From Rs1 sp038900335 (lineage in GTDB: Bacteria; Pseudomonadota; Gammaproteobacteria; Pseudomonadales; Balneatricaceae): 46,114 nt of DNA. The notes under the pieces are model-generated. The model did no database searches. It saw only the letters and a list, made by a program, of their open reading frames with translations, and had not been told where the DNA came from. This document shows positions 7,328 through 16,200 of the stretch, in pieces; positions within the stretch are counted from its first letter, which is position 1; the number at the start of each line of letters is the position of its first letter. The translations under genes and the position numbers were made by a program. The stretch is taken from positions 1 through 46,114 of the forward strand of contig JBBMRB010000026.1 in the NCBI GenBank assembly GCA_038900335.1, in the 5' to 3' direction.

Positions 7328-9583
7328 TTACTTTTTGTCCTTAGATTTATTGAATATATTTACCAAATCCAGTTGAGATACGCTTAAGGATTCTTCGTTT
7401 ATTAATAATAATGAATCTTCTAGTATTTTTATTGGTAAAAACTCCTCAAAATATTCTATATTAAATTTCGCTGTTGGTTTAGCTATTGCATCACCCATAG
7501 ATATTGAAGAGCCACGAGTTACAAACGCTTCAAAAATGTAAAATAAATTATGATTGTTTTGAACCTGTCGCTCCATCCAAGCCTTTACATTATCTTCATT
7601 TCCCCATTTTTTCCATCGCCAAATTAGTGAGCCTAAATGAGGATGTGAAACTAAATCTTCAGGCTTTTCTTGGGCAAGAGAGTCTAATTTATTAACAAAT
7701 AGCTCTTTGATATTATTGAATCCATCTTCACTTAATAAATTATCTCCATTTTTTCTTTCAGTATCAGCTTGAAGAACATACTCAATAATAGCTATACCAC
7801 CATTAGACTCTCTAAAACAATTTAATAATAACTCTGATCTTCCATCTTCAGGTTCAATTCGCCTTAAAAACCATGATAGATGTTGAAAAATTTGAATATA
7901 AGAATTATTAAATGACAAGCCTGAGCTTTCATTTTCAACGGTATCACCTATATCTAATAATGCTGAGATATAGCTTGTTCTATTATCTAGTGGAATCAAT
8001 TCGATATAAGCAGAAAATTGACTTAGTGATGTTCTGATAATGCTTCTTTCTTGAAGGGATAAAAGAAACTTACAGAAAGCTATCCTATCACCGGTTAACT
8101 CTATCATCTTAGTTAAATCAGAGTTTGATAATCCTCCATCAGGAATATTAAACGAAAAATATTTATCAAAAGATGACTCGTGACAGACTCTCATATTTCG
8201 CTGCCATGTATCGTAATACCCTTGGGCGTAAGTCTGACGATATAACCTTTTAATTGTTGGAAATAGTATTTTTAGTAAGTCAGCCATTTTTTTAGAATTA
8301 ACTGATCGACCTAGAATTGAATCTAAATATTTACGATCTTCTTCACCTTTTCCCTCTGGTGTACGTGTCCTTGTAAAAAACATCTTAGATTCAGAAATGC
8401 CTTGGTAAACATCAGGCTCAAAAACTCTAATACACTCAATAGCTATTAAATCAACAGGGTTAACTTCAAAAGCATTTTCATTCTTATATATTGAAAAATG
8501 AAACGAAAGTGTAGATACAAATCGGTAAACACTTCTCAAGTTTGAAAAATAATGGCTTAATCCTTTATGAAAAATATTTCCCCAATATACAGAATCAAAC
8601 ATTTTTTCAGCGTGTTGATCACTATTAATTATTTCGTCTAATTTTTTAAACAAAACTTGATGTACTTTCGATCCTTCTATTTTCGGAATATCAAATGGAA
8701 CTTGAATTATTTTCTCTAAATAACCACGACCAGACATCAATCCATCATTTAATTTATCTTCGATTAAATCTCTTTGAAATAACAATAAAAATACAACATT
8801 TGGAAACTCTGTGTTAGCTTTCACCAATTGCATTACCATCTGCAATTGCTTTTTGGTTAACCTATCTAAGTCATCTAGGACGATCATTAGTGTTTTGTTT
8901 CTGTTTGATAATAGGCTAGTTAGCTCATTTCTATATTGGCTAAGAGTTAACTCGCTATCTTTAGCTAAAGCCTCTGCATTACCAGCTAACTGTTTGAAGA
9001 AACTATTTCCCCATTTTAAAAATGCCCCCCATACGCCTAGTAATACCGACAAACCTACAAATATATTCTTAATCCACTCTTGATCAGCGAAGTTGCCTCC
9101 AACACCTAATATTGTTGCTAATATGAACATTGTAGGTAGTGCTTTAGACAAACCTGATGTAAGCATTTCACCAGTGTTTAAATACCGGCCATATCTTTTA
9201 AATAATTTTGCTAGTTTCTTCCCTTCTTTTGAATTATCTCTTAATCCGATAGTGGTGGATATTTCTTGGAAGAAAGCTGAAGTGATTTTGTCTTGAGCGG
9301 CCCAATCCCAAGGAGAAAATTCGATAATATCGACAGTATCATTATTATCTTTAGTTAACTCGTCCATAGCCATATTTTTGATTGATGATTTTCCTGACCC
9401 CCATTCCCCGTGAAGAGCAACAACTAAACTATCTTTACCATGCCAACCAGACAGAGCTTTCGCCAAAGCAACAGAAAATTCTGAACGACCTAGTAAATCA
9501 TCCGAAAGATTTTCTATTGGTCTATCTGTTGCAAATTCATGGTAATTCTTATCTTCCATCATACGTACACCCATTTTCTTCAT
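7328..9583 (-). CDS. KAP-family P-loop NTPase with two membrane helices
   Basis: This 751-residue protein has Walker A GEWGSGKSS at residues 59-67, the KAP-typical SPWDW at 90-94, and Walker B LMIVLDDLDRL at about 232-242. Two hydrophobic helices (about 149-163 and 173-190) sit between the Walker motifs, the diagnostic KAP arrangement (Kidins220/ARMS and PifA; PifA mediates F-plasmid exclusion of phage T7). The 450-residue C-terminal part is not recognisable and may sense or bind a partner. The gene is far more AT-rich than the flanking core genes and sits alone between plsB and gatB, so it looks acquired. Start is uncertain: ATGs at 9583, 9562 and 9559 all lack a strong ribosome-binding site. 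A membrane-linked anti-phage or exclusion role is inference only. Confidence 0.8.
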   Translation of the reverse strand: MKKMGVRMMEDKNYHEFATDRPIENLSDDLLGRSEFSVALAKALSGWHGKDSLVVALHGEWGSGKSSIKNMAMDELTKDNNDTVDIIEFSPWDWAAQDKITSAFFQEISTTIGLRDNSKEGKKLAKLFKRYGRYLNTGEMLTSGLSKALPTMFILATILGVGGNFADQEWIKNIFVGLSVLLGVWGAFLKWGNSFFKQLAGNAEALAKDSELTLSQYRNELTSLLSNRNKTLMIVLDDLDRLTKKQLQMVMQLVKANTEFPNVVFLLLFQRDLIEDKLNDGLMSGRGYLEKIIQVPFDIPKIEGSKVHQVLFKKLDEIINSDQHAEKMFDSVYWGNIFHKGLSHYFSNLRSVYRFVSTLSFHFSIYKNENAFEVNPVDLIAIECIRVFEPDVYQGISESKMFFTRTRTPEGKGEEDRKYLDSILGRSVNSKKMADLLKILFPTIKRLYRQTYAQGYYDTWQRNMRVCHESSFDKYFSFNIPDGGLSNSDLTKMIELTGDRIAFCKFLLSLQERSIIRTSLSQFSAYIELIPLDNRTSYISALLDIGDTVENESSGLSFNNSYIQIFQHLSWFLRRIEPEDGRSELLLNCFRESNGGIAIIEYVLQADTERKNGDNLLSEDGFNNIKELFVNKLDSLAQEKPEDLVSHPHLGSLIWRWKKWGNEDNVKAWMERQVQNNHNLFYIFEAFVTRGSSISMGDAIAKPTAKFNIEYFEEFLPIKILEDSLLLINEESLSVSQLDLVNIFNKSKDKK

Positions 9584-9714
9584 TGGTATTATTATATAAG
9601 GACATAAAAGCTAATTAATTCAATACAATTAAAAAGCAGATTTTTTTTGTTTGATATAAAGTGTTTGAAAATTAATTATCAGAGTGAAACTTAGAATATC
9701 ATAGAAGATAAGGG

Positions 9715-9918
9715 GTGGCATATAAGCTACTGTTATTCATTAATATAACAGTGATTAAATGGCGACTGTAAGCCACAATGGTATTTGATTAATTAACAGG
9801 GGTTAACTTGAAAAGAACTGAAAATCGTAGCAATTAGGGAATTCAATACTTTCTTAATTGCTACATAGTATTTAGCACGCTAACACCAAACGGCTTGCGA
9901 TATTTAGCGTGCTTTTTT
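9715..9918 (+). ncRNA. Candidate structured RNA or multi-hairpin region beside the KAP gene
   Basis: The gap between the KAP gene and gatB has no open frame but holds a run of perfect inverted repeats. These are GTGGC/GCCAC (9715-9719, 9772-9776) enclosing ACTGTTA/TAACAGT (9729-9735, 9746-9752), then TTAAC/GTTAA (9793-9797, 9802-9806), then the 10-bp GTAGCAATTA/TAATTGCTAC (9828-9837, 9854-9863). The last element is a 10-bp terminator hairpin with six Ts. Read on the plus strand this resembles a small RNA of about 200 bases with its own terminator. No convincing promoter was identified, so it may equally be relic DNA. Confidence 0.3.
9874..9918 (+). terminator. Strong plus-strand rho-independent terminator
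   Basis: A perfect 10-bp stem AGCACGCTAA (9874-9883) / TTAGCGTGCT (9904-9913) with a 20-base loop runs into six Ts (9913-9918). It faces plus-strand transcripts although the nearest gene, gatB, is on the minus strand. It may end a transcript from the accessory block or be the ancestral plsB-side terminator. On the minus strand the hairpin lacks a U-run but could still help end gatB mRNA. Confidence 0.7.
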
Positions 9919-9939
9919 GATTGTGCTAACAGTGATTTA

Positions 9940-11391
9940 TTAGCAAAGCTCGTCCAGAATCGGCTTGAGTAACGCCTGTACTTGACCAGGGTTTGCCTTG
10001 CCTTTGGATGCCTTCATGATTTGGCCCATGAAGAAGCCCATCATCTTGCCGCGTTTTTCAGGCTCAGCATCAATATACTGTTGCACTTGTTTTTCGCTGT
10101 TGGCGACGACTTCACGGACTATCTTTTCAATAGAGCCGGTGTCGGTCATTTGTTTAAGACCTTTGGCTGCAATGATGCTGTCTGCGCTACCTTCGTTGTT
10201 CCACATAGCTTCAAGTACTTGCTTGGCGCCGTTGACGTTTAAAGTATTGTCTTTTACGCGAATCAATAGCTGGGCAAGGGCGGGTGCATCAACCGGGGCT
10301 CTATCGATTGATAAATCATTTTGGTTCAGTAGTTTGGCAAATTCCCCTGATAGCCAGTTAGCTGCTAGCTTTGAGTCGTCAGTCAGTTTGCTGACGATTT
10401 CAAAATAATCTGCTTGCGCTTTGCTGCTGCTCAATATGCCAGCATCATCTGCCGGTAACTGGTATTGCTCAATAAAGCGTTGCTTTCTGGCATCTGGAAG
10501 TTCTGGTAAGTTTTGACGGATTTTTTCGATGTAATCATCTTCGATAACAATCGGCAATAAGTCGGGGCAGGGGAAGTAGCGGTAATCATTTGCCTCTTCT
10601 TTGCTGCGCATTGTGCGAGTTACATCTTTTTCAGCATCGTAAAGGCGAGTTTCTTGCTCAATACGCCCGCCATCTTCTAGTATTTCGATCTGGCGAATAA
10701 TCTCGCCTTTGATCGCTTTTTCAATGAAGCGGAATGAGTTGATGTTTTTAGTCTCTGTACGGTTGCCAAGTTTCTCTTCGCCTTTAATGCGCACAGAGAC
10801 ATTGCAGTCAACGCGAAATGAGCCTTCAGCCATATTGCCATCGCAAATGCCAATGCTGGTCACTATCGAGTGAATTTTCTTGGCATAAGCGACTGCTTCT
10901 TCAGCGCTGCGCATGTCCGGTTCAGAGACGATTTCAAGTAGCGGTGTGCCCGCTCGGTTCAAATCAATACCTGTCATGTCGGCAAATTTTTCATGTAAAG
11001 ATTTGCCGGCGTCCTCTTCAAGATGCGCGCGGGTCACGCCAATTGTTTTGTTGCTGCCATCACTTAAAGTAATATCTAATTGCCCTAGGCCAACAATAGG
11101 GTAGAACAGTTGGCTGGTTTGATAGCCTTTTGGTGAATCTGGATAAAAATAGTTTTTGCGATCAAAAATTGATACCTTACCTATCTCTGCATCTATTGCG
11201 GCGCCGAACATGACCGCCATTTCTAATGCTTTTTTGTTGAATACAGGTAGTGTTCCAGGAAGTGCTAAATCAATAGCACAGGCCTGCTCGTTAGGTTGAG
11301 CGCCAAATGCGGTGCTTGCGCCTGAAAATATTTTAGTGGTGGTGGCAAGTTGGGCGTGAATTTCTAGCCCAATAACAGCTTCCCATTCCAT
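9940..11391 (-). CDS. gatB: Asp-tRNA(Asn)/Glu-tRNA(Gln) amidotransferase subunit B
   Basis: GatB phosphorylates the misacylated Glu-tRNA(Gln) or Asp-tRNA(Asn) and, with ammonia from GatA, converts it to the amidated form. The 483-residue product begins MEWEAVIGLEIHAQL, the classical GatB start, and contains the catalytic-domain signature DRKNYFYPDSPKGYQ. A C-terminal helical/YqeY-like tRNA-binding domain ends GQVQALLKPILDEL. I chose the ATG at 11391 because AAGGAG lies 7 bases before it and it is 10 bases after the gatA stop. An upstream in-frame ATG would extend the protein into gatA without family support. It is third in gatC-gatA-gatB. Confidence 0.95.
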   Translation of the reverse strand: MEWEAVIGLEIHAQLATTTKIFSGASTAFGAQPNEQACAIDLALPGTLPVFNKKALEMAVMFGAAIDAEIGKVSIFDRKNYFYPDSPKGYQTSQLFYPIVGLGQLDITLSDGSNKTIGVTRAHLEEDAGKSLHEKFADMTGIDLNRAGTPLLEIVSEPDMRSAEEAVAYAKKIHSIVTSIGICDGNMAEGSFRVDCNVSVRIKGEEKLGNRTETKNINSFRFIEKAIKGEIIRQIEILEDGGRIEQETRLYDAEKDVTRTMRSKEEANDYRYFPCPDLLPIVIEDDYIEKIRQNLPELPDARKQRFIEQYQLPADDAGILSSSKAQADYFEIVSKLTDDSKLAANWLSGEFAKLLNQNDLSIDRAPVDAPALAQLLIRVKDNTLNVNGAKQVLEAMWNNEGSADSIIAAKGLKQMTDTGSIEKIVREVVANSEKQVQQYIDAEPEKRGKMMGFFMGQIMKASKGKANPGQVQALLKPILDELC

Positions 11392-11401
11392 AGTGTACTC
11401 C

Positions 11402-12853
11402 TTATAAGCCAGGGGCTGTATGTTTGTGCCAATCGGTGGCTTGTTGGAACATGTGCGCAACATTTAACAGGCGCTCTTCAGCAAAGTAATTGCCGATAAT
11501 TTGCAAGCCAATAGGCAGCCCGTCTACTTGGCCGCATGGAATTGACATGCCGGGCAAGCCTGCAAGGTTTAAAGATAGCGTGTAAATATCTTCCATATAC
11601 ATATCAACGGGATTGGTTGTTTTTTCACCAATTTCAAAAGCGGGCTGTGGTGTGGTCGGGCCCATGATGACATCGACTTCTTTTAATGCGTTGATAAAGT
11701 CTTGTTGGATAAGGCGGCGAATTTGTTGTGCTTTTTTGTAGTACGCATCGTAAAAGCCTTCGGATAAAGCGTAGGTGCCTACCAATATTCTACTTTTTAC
11801 TTCGCGGCCAAAGCCTTCGGCGCGGGTTCTTTTGTATAAATCTTCGATATCTGTTGGATTTTCGCAGCGATAGCCAAATTTCACGCCATCAAAACGCGAT
11901 AGGTTTGAAGAGGCTTCAGCGGGGGCGATGATATAGTAAGCAGGAATCGATAGTGCAGTGTTAGGTAGGCTGATTTCTTTTAGTTCAGCACCTAATGCTT
12001 GGTATTCTTTTAAAGCTGCTTGAGTTTTTTCAGCAATTTGTGGGTTTAAATCACTGCTGAAAAACTCTTTAGGTAAGCCTATTTTTAAGCCAGCTAAAGG
12101 TTTGTTTAAGCTGGCGGTATAATCGCTGACATCTTGTTCTGCGCTAGTTGAGTCTTTTGGATCAAAACCTGCCATCACATTGAGCATCATGGCAGCGTCT
12201 TCTGCCGTTTTGGCGATAGGGCCCGCTTGATCAAGAGATGAGGCGAAGGCAATCATACCAAAGCGAGAGACACGACCGTAAGTGGGTTTGATGCCGGTTA
12301 AGTTTGTTAATGCGCAAGGTTGGCGAATGGATCCGCCAGTATCAGAGCCGGTGGCACCAGCAGCTAGTTGAGCTGCAACGCTTACAGCAGAGCCCCCTGA
12401 TGAGCCGCCAGGTACTCTGTTTTCGCCCCAGGGGTTAATAGCGGCGCCGTAATAGCTGTTTTCGTTAGATGAGCCCATAGCAAACTCATCCATATTCGCT
12501 TTGCCTAAGCTGACGGTGCCGGCTGCATTAAATTTCTCGACAATAGTGGCATCATAAGGTGATATGAAGTTGTCGAGCATTTTTGAGCCCGCGCTAGTGC
12601 GTACGCCCTTGGTGCAAAAGATATCCTTATGAGCAATAGGAATGCCGGTCATTGGCGTTGCTTTGCCGTTAGCGATTAGCTCATCAGCTTTTTTCGCTTG
12701 TGCCATCGCCTGCTCGTTAGTGACAGTGATATAGCTATTGTATTTGCTGTCTTTTGCGGCGATTTGTTGCAAGTATTGTGCGGTGATTTCGCTACTGCTA
12801 AATTCACCTTGTTTCAGCCCTTTAGCGAGCTGAGCAATTGTTTTGCTTAACAT
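11402..12853 (-). CDS. gatA: Asp-tRNA(Asn)/Glu-tRNA(Gln) amidotransferase subunit A (amidase)
   Basis: This 483-residue amidase-signature enzyme releases ammonia from glutamine for the GatCAB transamidation. The Ser-cisSer-Lys triad is clear: Lys76 in GIPIAHKD, Ser151 in PGGSSGGS and Ser175 in DTGGSI. Positions are offset by three from the characterised S. aureus enzyme (79/154/178). Length is typical. It lies between gatC (20 bases upstream) and gatB (10 bases downstream), so the three form one transcription unit. The glutamine-binding C-terminal part looks complete. Confidence 0.96.
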   Translation of the reverse strand: MLSKTIAQLAKGLKQGEFSSSEITAQYLQQIAAKDSKYNSYITVTNEQAMAQAKKADELIANGKATPMTGIPIAHKDIFCTKGVRTSAGSKMLDNFISPYDATIVEKFNAAGTVSLGKANMDEFAMGSSNENSYYGAAINPWGENRVPGGSSGGSAVSVAAQLAAGATGSDTGGSIRQPCALTNLTGIKPTYGRVSRFGMIAFASSLDQAGPIAKTAEDAAMMLNVMAGFDPKDSTSAEQDVSDYTASLNKPLAGLKIGLPKEFFSSDLNPQIAEKTQAALKEYQALGAELKEISLPNTALSIPAYYIIAPAEASSNLSRFDGVKFGYRCENPTDIEDLYKRTRAEGFGREVKSRILVGTYALSEGFYDAYYKKAQQIRRLIQQDFINALKEVDVIMGPTTPQPAFEIGEKTTNPVDMYMEDIYTLSLNLAGLPGMSIPCGQVDGLPIGLQIIGNYFAEERLLNVAHMFQQATDWHKHTAPGL

Positions 12854-12873
12854 TTGATAGTCCTAAATGGTGT

Positions 12874-13161
12874 TTAGTCAATAACCTTGGGAACAAGGAA
12901 TAACCCGTCTTCTACCGCGGGAGCCACGCTCTGTAGAAGTTCTCGTTGGTTTTCTTCGCTAACATCGTCAGCTCGCAGTCGCTGAATAGCGTCCAGAGGG
13001 TGTGATAGCGGTTCCACATTATCGGTATTAATAGCCTGCATTTGATCGACTAAATCTAAGATGCTCGTTAGGTTGTTTAGATACATTTGTGTATCTTCAG
13101 GATCGATGCTTATCCGCGCTAAGTGCGCTATCTTATCTACATCAGATTTATCTAAAGCCAT
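12874..13161 (-). CDS. gatC: Asp-tRNA(Asn)/Glu-tRNA(Gln) amidotransferase subunit C
   Basis: This 95-residue protein starts MALDKSDVDKIAHLARI, the standard GatC N-terminal helix. The mid-region NVEPLSHPLD and the ending DGLFLVPKVID are also diagnostic. It wraps around the GatA-GatB interface and stabilises it. It is first in the gatC-gatA-gatB operon, divergent from mreB. Confidence 0.95.
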   Translation of the reverse strand: MALDKSDVDKIAHLARISIDPEDTQMYLNNLTSILDLVDQMQAINTDNVEPLSHPLDAIQRLRADDVSEENQRELLQSVAPAVEDGLFLVPKVID

Positions 13162-13532
13162 GGGTAAAATCTCTATTTATATCATAGGGTGTCAGATTAA
13201 AGTGGTATCTGTATAAGGTTGCCTATATTAATATGAACTGCTTTTAATAGGTACTCAATTTAGCAGTCAGCTTCAAAAAGATAGGCTCAGTATCTCAAGG
13301 GCTGCTATTTTTCTAACATAATGGCGATAAAAGCTACTTTTTGTGGTGAGCTGCTGAACGTTTTTGCTGTAAATGAGTCTTAATTTTTTTGGTTTAATGC
13401 ATGAAACAATAAATATATTAAAGAAATGCACAATACACTAATTGTTTCTTGCTCTAACTGTGCTGCGTTGTTAAAGTTGGCTGTTTTTACAAATCGACGT
13501 ATTTGCCTTTATTTTCGGGGTTCCCAATCAAA
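13162..13532. promoter_or_regulatory. Divergent gatC / mreB control region
   Basis: A 371-base AT-rich gap without a gene. On the plus strand, TTGCTC (13449-13454), a 17-base spacer and TAAAGT (13472-13477) form a candidate mreB promoter with a leader of about 50 bases. A 6-bp repeat TAGCAG (13261-13266) / CTGCTA followed by TTTTT near 13303 could be a weak terminator or attenuator on the plus strand. No definite gatC promoter was recognised. Confidence 0.3.
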
Positions 13533-14570
13533 ATGTTCAAGAAAATCCGAGGCCTTTTCTCTAGTGATCTATCGATCGATCTAGGGACGGCTAATACACT
13601 TATCTTTGTTCGTAACAAAGGAATAGTACTCGACGAGCCATCTGTTGTTGCTATTCGCCAAAATGGAAATCAAAAAACAGTGGCGGCGGTTGGCTCTGAT
13701 GCCAAACGTATGTTGGGACGTACGCCAGGTAATATTACCGCTATTCGACCGATGAAAGACGGCGTAATCGCCGATTTTCATGTGACTGAAAAAATGCTTC
13801 AGTATTTTATCAGTAAAGTTCATGACAACACTATTTTTACGCCAAGCCCGCGAGTGTTGGTGTGCGTACCTTGTAAATCGACACAGGTAGAGCGCAGAGC
13901 TATTAGAGAGTCAGCACTAGGTGCTGGAGCTCGTCAAGTACATTTAATTGAAGAGCCAATGGCTGCGGCAATCGGTGCAGGTTTACCTGTAGAAGAGCCT
14001 AACGGTTCTATGGTTGTCGATATCGGTGGCGGTACTACTGAGATAGCTGTTATCTCTTTAAACGGTATTGTCTACGCCGATTCTGTTAGAGTCGGCGGTG
14101 ACCGTTTTGATGAGGCGATTGTTACCTATGTTCGTCGCAACTACGGTACTTTAATCGGCGAGGCGACTGCAGAGCGTATCAAGCAAGAAATCGGTACCGC
14201 TTACCAGGGCAGCGAAGTGCTAGAAATAGATGTTCGCGGTCGTAATTTGGCAGAGGGTATTCCAAGAAGCTTCACCTTGAACTCTCATGAAATACTAGAG
14301 GCGCTACAAGAAACATTGTCCACTATAGTACAAGCAGTTAAAAGTGCTCTAGAGCAGTGTCCTCCTGAATTAGCTTCTGATATCGCTGAAAGAGGGATCG
14401 TTTTAACGGGAGGCGGCTCTATGCTTAGAAACATAGATAGCCTGATAAGTGAAGAGACAGGCCTACCTGTTATTCTTGCTGAAGACCCGTTAACTTGCGT
14501 TGCTAGAGGCGGCGGGCGAGCGCTTGAATTAATTGATAAGCAAGCATTTGAATTGCTGTCCTACGATTAA
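13533..14570 (+). CDS. mreB: Rod-shape-determining actin homologue MreB
   Basis: This 345-residue actin-fold ATPase polymerises under the inner membrane and guides lateral wall synthesis. The start MFKKIRGLFSSDLSIDLGTA matches E. coli MreB (amphipathic membrane-binding N-terminus, then phosphate-1 loop). Phosphate-2 is IGGGTTEIAV and the adenosine motif is LTGGGSMLRN near residue 290. I use the ATG at 13533 rather than the in-frame TTG at 13503, since the extension has no family counterpart. A 241-base gap with a hairpin separates it from mreC. Confidence 0.97.
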   Translation: MFKKIRGLFSSDLSIDLGTANTLIFVRNKGIVLDEPSVVAIRQNGNQKTVAAVGSDAKRMLGRTPGNITAIRPMKDGVIADFHVTEKMLQYFISKVHDNTIFTPSPRVLVCVPCKSTQVERRAIRESALGAGARQVHLIEEPMAAAIGAGLPVEEPNGSMVVDIGGGTTEIAVISLNGIVYADSVRVGGDRFDEAIVTYVRRNYGTLIGEATAERIKQEIGTAYQGSEVLEIDVRGRNLAEGIPRSFTLNSHEILEALQETLSTIVQAVKSALEQCPPELASDIAERGIVLTGGGSMLRNIDSLISEETGLPVILAEDPLTCVARGGGRALELIDKQAFELLSYD

Positions 14571-14669
14571 TATAACGCCTTGCTAGATTCATTAGCCTTA
14601 TTTAAGAGATGGTTGTCAGTGAATAGTCATCTCAAACTAAGCTGATTATGGCTAAATATAGTAAGTATT

Positions 14670-14694
14670 AAGTAAATAAGTTTTTTATTTACTT
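14670..14694 (+). repeat. Inverted repeat between mreB and mreC
   Basis: A perfect 10-bp repeat AAGTAAATAA / TTATTTACTT with a 5-base GTTTT loop lies about 100 bases after the mreB stop. No U-run follows, so it is more likely a partial terminator, RNA-processing or mRNA-stability element. Such an element could let MreB be made in excess over MreC and MreD, which is needed for a filament-forming protein. Confidence 0.35.
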
Positions 14695-14811
14695 GGTATT
14701 TGCTTATAGGCTCGTAAATGCAAGGTTGCAAACTGACAGGGCAACTTTCTCTGTGTTTATTTTCTTGAGTGTGTATTTTTTTCAATATCTCGTTAGCTTT
14801 AAGAGGCTTTT

Positions 14812-15708
14812 ATGAAGCCTATTTTTAGAGGTGGATTACCTCGTTTTGGCGTGATTATCCTTATCTTGGCCGCGCTGGCTTTGCTGGTGGCTGATCTTCA
14901 AGGCAATTCTGTTCGCTCCCTTCGCTCTGCTCTCTCTATTGTTTTAACGCCGATACAGTGGCTAGTTGATATACCATCTAATGTTGCTGATGATATTTCG
15001 GCGGTACTGGTCGAGCGCACTGCTTTAGTCAAAGATAATAATCAATTGCGATCTAGCTCTATTATCCTGGAAAGAAAGGTCCAGCAAATGATGGTGCTGC
15101 GCGCAGAGAATATTCGTTTACGCGAATTACTCAACGCCAGTGCTCATGTTGATGACAATGTGCAATTAGCCGAATTGATAGGTGTTAATCCGGATCCGTT
15201 TCAGCATCAGGTTATTCTTGATAAGGGCAGCGAGGATGGTGTTTTTGTCGGCCAGCCCGTGTTAGATGCCGGTGGTATTATGGGGCAGGTCGTCGAAGTT
15301 TCAATTTATACTAACCGTACTATGTTACTCACCGATGGGCGCCACGCTTTACCGGTCGAGGTTGTCAGAAACGGCATGCGTGCAATTGCATTAGGTAAAG
15401 GCTCTCACGATGAGCTCGATATTACTCATATTCCTGATAATGCAGATATTCGTGTCGGTGATGTATTGGTGTCATCAGCATTGGGTGAGCGTTTCCCTTA
15501 CGGCTATCCGGTGGCTAAAATTATATCAGCGCAACGCGATTCAGGTCGTAAATTTATGATAGTTAAAGCTAAGCCGCTAGCTAAGCTTAACAATAGCCGC
15601 TATGTGTTAATGGTCGGTAATGAGCAAGCAGCAGTCGATAATCATCGCTCTGAAGATAAGCCGTCAGTTGATGATAAACCAGTTAATACCGCTGTTGATC
15701 CGTTATGA
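14812..15708 (+). CDS. mreC: Rod-shape-determining protein MreC
   Basis: This 298-residue bitopic inner-membrane protein has a transmembrane helix at about residues 14-30, a coiled coil at about 65-108, and a periplasmic double beta-barrel domain (about 120-275). Family signatures include LIGVNPDPFQHQVILDKGS and GQPVLDAGGIMGQV. It links MreB filaments to PBP2/RodA outside the membrane. The acidic, disordered C-terminal tail (about 276-298) is variable in the family. It overlaps mreD by 4 bases (ATGA), so the two are translationally coupled. Confidence 0.94.
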   Translation: MKPIFRGGLPRFGVIILILAALALLVADLQGNSVRSLRSALSIVLTPIQWLVDIPSNVADDISAVLVERTALVKDNNQLRSSSIILERKVQQMMVLRAENIRLRELLNASAHVDDNVQLAELIGVNPDPFQHQVILDKGSEDGVFVGQPVLDAGGIMGQVVEVSIYTNRTMLLTDGRHALPVEVVRNGMRAIALGKGSHDELDITHIPDNADIRVGDVLVSSALGERFPYGYPVAKIISAQRDSGRKFMIVKAKPLAKLNNSRYVLMVGNEQAAVDNHRSEDKPSVDDKPVNTAVDPL

Positions 15709-16193
15709 GTCAGCATAGCCCAGGTGGTTTACTCATAATATTAGGTACATTTACGGTGGCAATGATGCTCTCGCAAATACCGCTTCCTACTATTTTAGAG
15801 TGGTGCAGGCCAGAGTTTGTCGCCTTGTTTGTGATCTATTGGATAATGGCATTACCGCAGCGTTTTGGTATCGGCTCGGCTTGGCTGATTGGTTTAATGC
15901 TAGATGTTTTAAAAGGCTCAGTGCTGGGCATTAATGCAATCGCATTAACTCTTATTGCATTTAGTACCTTGCTAATGCACAAGCGTATACGTATGTATCC
16001 TGTTTGGCAGCAAGCTTTTTTTGTATTTCTGTTAATCGTGTTGAACCAGTTCATTTTTTATCTCTTTCAAGCGATGGCCGGTCGAACCGGTGGTACGCTG
16101 CACTTTTTAATTCCCGCTGTTGTCAGTGCCTTGTTCTGGCCGTGGATTTTTGTGTTATTACGCGCCATTAGGCGAACTTTTAGAATATCATGA
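15705..16193 (+). CDS. mreD: Rod-shape-determining membrane protein MreD
   Basis: This 162-residue polytopic membrane protein has about five predicted helices and matches MreD in length. Motifs are RPEFVALFVIYW and GLMLDVLKGSVLGINA. It is part of the elongasome with MreB, MreC, RodZ and RodA/PBP2. The start codon overlaps the mreC stop, and maf begins 7 bases after its stop, so mreC-mreD-maf form one unit. Confidence 0.93.
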   Translation: MSQHSPGGLLIILGTFTVAMMLSQIPLPTILEWCRPEFVALFVIYWIMALPQRFGIGSAWLIGLMLDVLKGSVLGINAIALTLIAFSTLLMHKRIRMYPVWQQAFFVFLLIVLNQFIFYLFQAMAGRTGGTLHFLIPAVVSALFWPWIFVLLRAIRRTFRIS

Positions 16194-16200
16194 GACTACT

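Noticed and set aside
9828..9837. GTAGCAATTA at 9828 is identical to 44102-44111, suggesting a dispersed repeat
   Set aside because: A 10-base AT-rich match; the flanking sequences differ completely and no wider repeat unit is visible, so chance is sufficient.
9874..9918. Imperfect palindrome with GCTAAC, considered as an integron attC site
   Set aside because: No proper RYYYAAC/GTTRRRY core pair, no integrase and no cassette array; the six-T tail makes it a terminator.
9982..10408. Plus-strand open frames opposite the gatB 3' end
   Set aside because: Antisense to conserved GatB sequence and without a ribosome-binding site; composition typical of a complementary-strand shadow.
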